Assembly (NCBI GenBank): GCA_937944075.1
Contig: CALDZZ010000025.1
Coordinates: forward strand, 1 to 32,145
Source: an uncultured Rhizobiaceae group bacterium
GTDB taxonomy: Bacteria; Pseudomonadota; Alphaproteobacteria; Rhizobiales; Rhizobiaceae
DNA: 32,145 bases
Direction of reading: 5' to 3'
Shown here piece after piece: positions 30,316 to 32,145 of this stretch. Within the stretch, counting starts at the first letter, position 1, and every line of letters starts with the position of its first letter. Under the pieces are notes generated by a model. That model did not search any database, was not told where the DNA came from, and was given only the letters and a program-made list of their open reading frames with translations. The position numbers and the translations under genes are program-made.

Positions 30316-32145
30316 CTAAGATCGCTGTAGTTGAGCTTCAGCTTGGGAAATAACTAAATTTATTGCTGAACGTTCCAAGTCTGGTGGATAGCCAAATTTT
30401 TTGAGTATACGGCGCACGAGAATGCGTAATTTTGCTCTGGCACTTTCTTTCAAATGCCAATCTACTGTTACATTCTTTTTGAGCTGATTGACTAATTCTT
30501 GAGCTATTACTTTTAATTCATCGTTTCCCATAACTTCGATGGCACTATTGTTTTCTGATAGTGCATCATAGAAAGCCAACTCTTCTTGGCTCATATTTAG
30601 ATCTTCGCCACGGCTAGAGGATGCCTGAACTTCTTTAGCAAGATTGATCAATTCTTGGATCATTTCTAAGCTTGTGATTGCATTTGCATGATACCGTGCA
30701 ACGGCTTCAGCTAAACGATCAGAGAACGCTTTTGCCTCGACAATGTTTTGTTTCTGCCTATTTTTGATTTCTCCAGCTAGCAGTTTTCTTAGTGCGTCTA
30801 ATGCTAGATTTTTATGCTTCATATTTTGTATTTCTGATAGGAACTCATCTGATAACACAGAAATTTCTGGTGATTTCAGACCAGCTGCTTCTAAAACATC
30901 TACTATACTTGCGTCAGCTATCGCCTCTGAGATTAATTGTCCTATGGCAAACTCTTTGTCTCTCTTGCTTAAACCAGATTTTGGTGATGATTTGGTAAGT
31001 GCTGCTTTCACCGCTTGGTAAAAACCAATTTCGTTTTTGTTCTGTTGTGCATAATCAGTAGCGGAAGCCAATGCGAAAGCTTTTGACAAAGCGCCAATCA
31101 GTCCTGAATAGTAATTCAGCGCTTTCTTTTTTTCTGTTTCGTTATTGCATTTGTCAGCGTTTGTTTTTTGTTTCCCTAAGGCCCATTCAATCGCTGATGC
31201 TAGTGTTTGTAATCTTTCAGTAGGTGATCCAGTTATTCCAAGAGAAAGATCAAAGCCATCGTAGAAGATACGGCATTTTTCGACATATTCTTTTAATGCA
31301 GCTATAGCTTCTTCTTCGCTAATGCCAGTTTTGTCTCTATCTGTTTGCGTGTAATTTTGAAGTGCATTCTTTAGGTTTTGGCCAATCCCGATATAGTCGA
31401 CAACAAGTCCGCCAGGCTTGTTTTTAAACACACGATTTACTCTTGCAATGGCCTGCATTAGTCCATGCCCACGCATTGGTTTATCAATATACATCGTATG
31501 CATAGAGGGGGCGTCAAAACCTGTTAGCCACATATCCCGCACGATAACGAGTTTTAAAGGGTCACTATTATCCTTTGCTCGTTTTGCCAGATTGTCACGA
31601 CGTGTTTTATTGCCAATGTGCTGTTGCCAATCGAGAGGGTCGGATGCTGAACCCGTCATGACGATCTTTACGACACCGCTCGTATCATCTTCCGAATGCC
31701 AATCCGGTCTTAGTTTGATAATGAGATTATATAAATCGACGCAAATTCTGCGGCTCATACAAACGATCATAGCCTTACCGTCCAAGGCTTCAATTCGATT
31801 TTCAAAATGGTTCACAATGTCTTCTGCAACGATTTCCAGGCGGTCGCTAGCGCCAACAAGTCGTTCGACAGAACTCCACTTAGCCTTTGCCTTTTCTTGC
31901 TCTGAGATGGTTTCATCATCGAATAATTCATCGACTGCAGCATCGATTTCCGGGAGTTTTTCCTTTTCCAGTTCAACGCGCGCCAGCCTGCTCTCATAGT
32001 AAATCGGAACCGTTGCTTTGTCTTCTACGGCGCGACTGATATCGTAGATGTCTATATATTCTCCAAAGACAGCTGGAGTGTTTACATCTGCGCTTTCAAT
32101 CGGAGTTCCTGTAAATCCGGCGAATGAAGCGTTGGGCAAGGCTTG
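30316..32145 (-). CDS. hsdR: Type I restriction enzyme HsdR subunit, N-terminus beyond window
   Basis: HsdR is the motor and nuclease subunit of type I restriction-modification systems. The visible 609 codons start inside the SF2 helicase: QALPNASFAGFTGTPI is helicase motif III, and the frame runs off the window edge, so the N-terminal nuclease and Walker A/DEAD regions are missing only because of the cut. RecA-like domain 2 has VRDMWLTGFDAPSMHTMYIDKP and GLMQAIARVNRVF (motifs V and VI). The C-terminal 300 residues are the helical DUF3387-type region that binds the methylase core. Base composition is more AT-rich than in the genes left of 29.8 kb. hsdM and hsdS should lie upstream, to the right. 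There is no terminator-like hairpin after the stop. Confidence 0.93.
   Translation of the reverse strand, partial: QALPNASFAGFTGTPIESADVNTPAVFGEYIDIYDISRAVEDKATVPIYYESRLARVELEKEKLPEIDAAVDELFDDETISEQEKAKAKWSSVERLVGASDRLEIVAEDIVNHFENRIEALDGKAMIVCMSRRICVDLYNLIIKLRPDWHSEDDTSGVVKIVMTGSASDPLDWQQHIGNKTRRDNLAKRAKDNSDPLKLVIVRDMWLTGFDAPSMHTMYIDKPMRGHGLMQAIARVNRVFKNKPGGLVVDYIGIGQNLKNALQNYTQTDRDKTGISEEEAIAALKEYVEKCRIFYDGFDLSLGITGSPTERLQTLASAIEWALGKQKTNADKCNNETEKKKALNYYSGLIGALSKAFALASATDYAQQNKNEIGFYQAVKAALTKSSPKSGLSKRDKEFAIGQLISEAIADASIVDVLEAAGLKSPEISVLSDEFLSEIQNMKHKNLALDALRKLLAGEIKNRQKQNIVEAKAFSDRLAEAVARYHANAITSLEMIQELINLAKEVQASSSRGEDLNMSQEELAFYDALSENNSAIEVMGNDELKVIAQELVNQLKKNVTVDWHLKESARAKLRILVRRILKKFGYPPDLERSAINLVISQAEAQLQRS

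Noticed and set aside
31418..31999. 193-residue reading frame on the plus strand
   Set aside because: It is a Ser-rich shadow of the hsdR helicase region on the other strand.
1..32145. CRISPR arrays, insertion sequences, prophage genes
   Set aside because: No regularly spaced repeats, transposase-like or phage structural reading frames were seen on either strand.

Overview
The window looks like chromosomal DNA of an alphaproteobacterium, most likely of the Hyphomicrobiales (Rhizobiales), with a marine or soil lifestyle. The clues are dapB next to gpmA, an sppA-ihfB-lapA-like run, a biliverdin phytochrome of the Agrobacterium type with an HWE-family kinase, an OpgH-type glucan synthase, and a CtrA-type TTAA-N7-TTAA box. 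Base composition is moderate and fairly even up to about 29.8 kb. After that it becomes visibly AT-richer, up to the right edge. TTG and GTG starts with good ribosome binding sites are common and were used to trim several genes. No rRNA, complete tRNA, CRISPR array or insertion sequence was seen.

Layout. Positions 1-3776 (minus strand) hold core metabolism: an MsbA-like ABC exporter, dapB (lysine and peptidoglycan precursor), gpmA (glycolysis, cut by the left edge), a MOSC protein and SlyX. Positions 3907-5645 (plus) are a tight three-gene secreted module: two related small Cys-motif proteins followed by a SCO/SenC-type copper or thiol protein. Positions 5771-6133 encode a small unrecognised protein behind a CtrA-type box. 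Positions 6183-9524 (minus) form a four-gene cluster: a BchC-like zinc-less MDR dehydrogenase, a 6-pyruvoyltetrahydropterin-synthase homologue lacking its catalytic residues, a GT4 glycosyltransferase and a SAM methyltransferase. It looks like an uncharacterised small-molecule or glycoconjugate pathway and is my best candidate for an undescribed system.

Positions 9648-12984 (plus) carry opgH and a bifunctional manC that has no usual start codon. Positions 13003-14662 (minus) carry sppA, ihfB and a LapA-domain membrane protein. An M32 carboxypeptidase and a LysR regulator diverge from an intergenic region with two perfect dyads. The plus-strand operon 17294-23178 encodes hydantoinase/oxoprolinase A and B subunits, an FAD oxidoreductase and a uronate-dehydrogenase-like SDR, and probably degrades a cyclic amide or imide. 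Positions 23209-26323 (minus) are a heme oxygenase and bacteriophytochrome pair with overlapping genes: one makes biliverdin, the other binds it and signals through a histidine kinase with a fused receiver. Positions 26456-29812 (minus) are a GntR-controlled SsuABC/TauABC-type importer, with a terminator-like hairpin after the binding-protein gene and a nested dyad in front of gntR.

The last 2.3 kb hold an AT-rich, gene-free 500 bp stretch and the C-terminal two-thirds or so of a type I restriction HsdR subunit. The gene-free stretch contains a paired GATACCCCCA repeat and a 15-base match to a tRNA 3' end, so it may be the left boundary of an integrated island.
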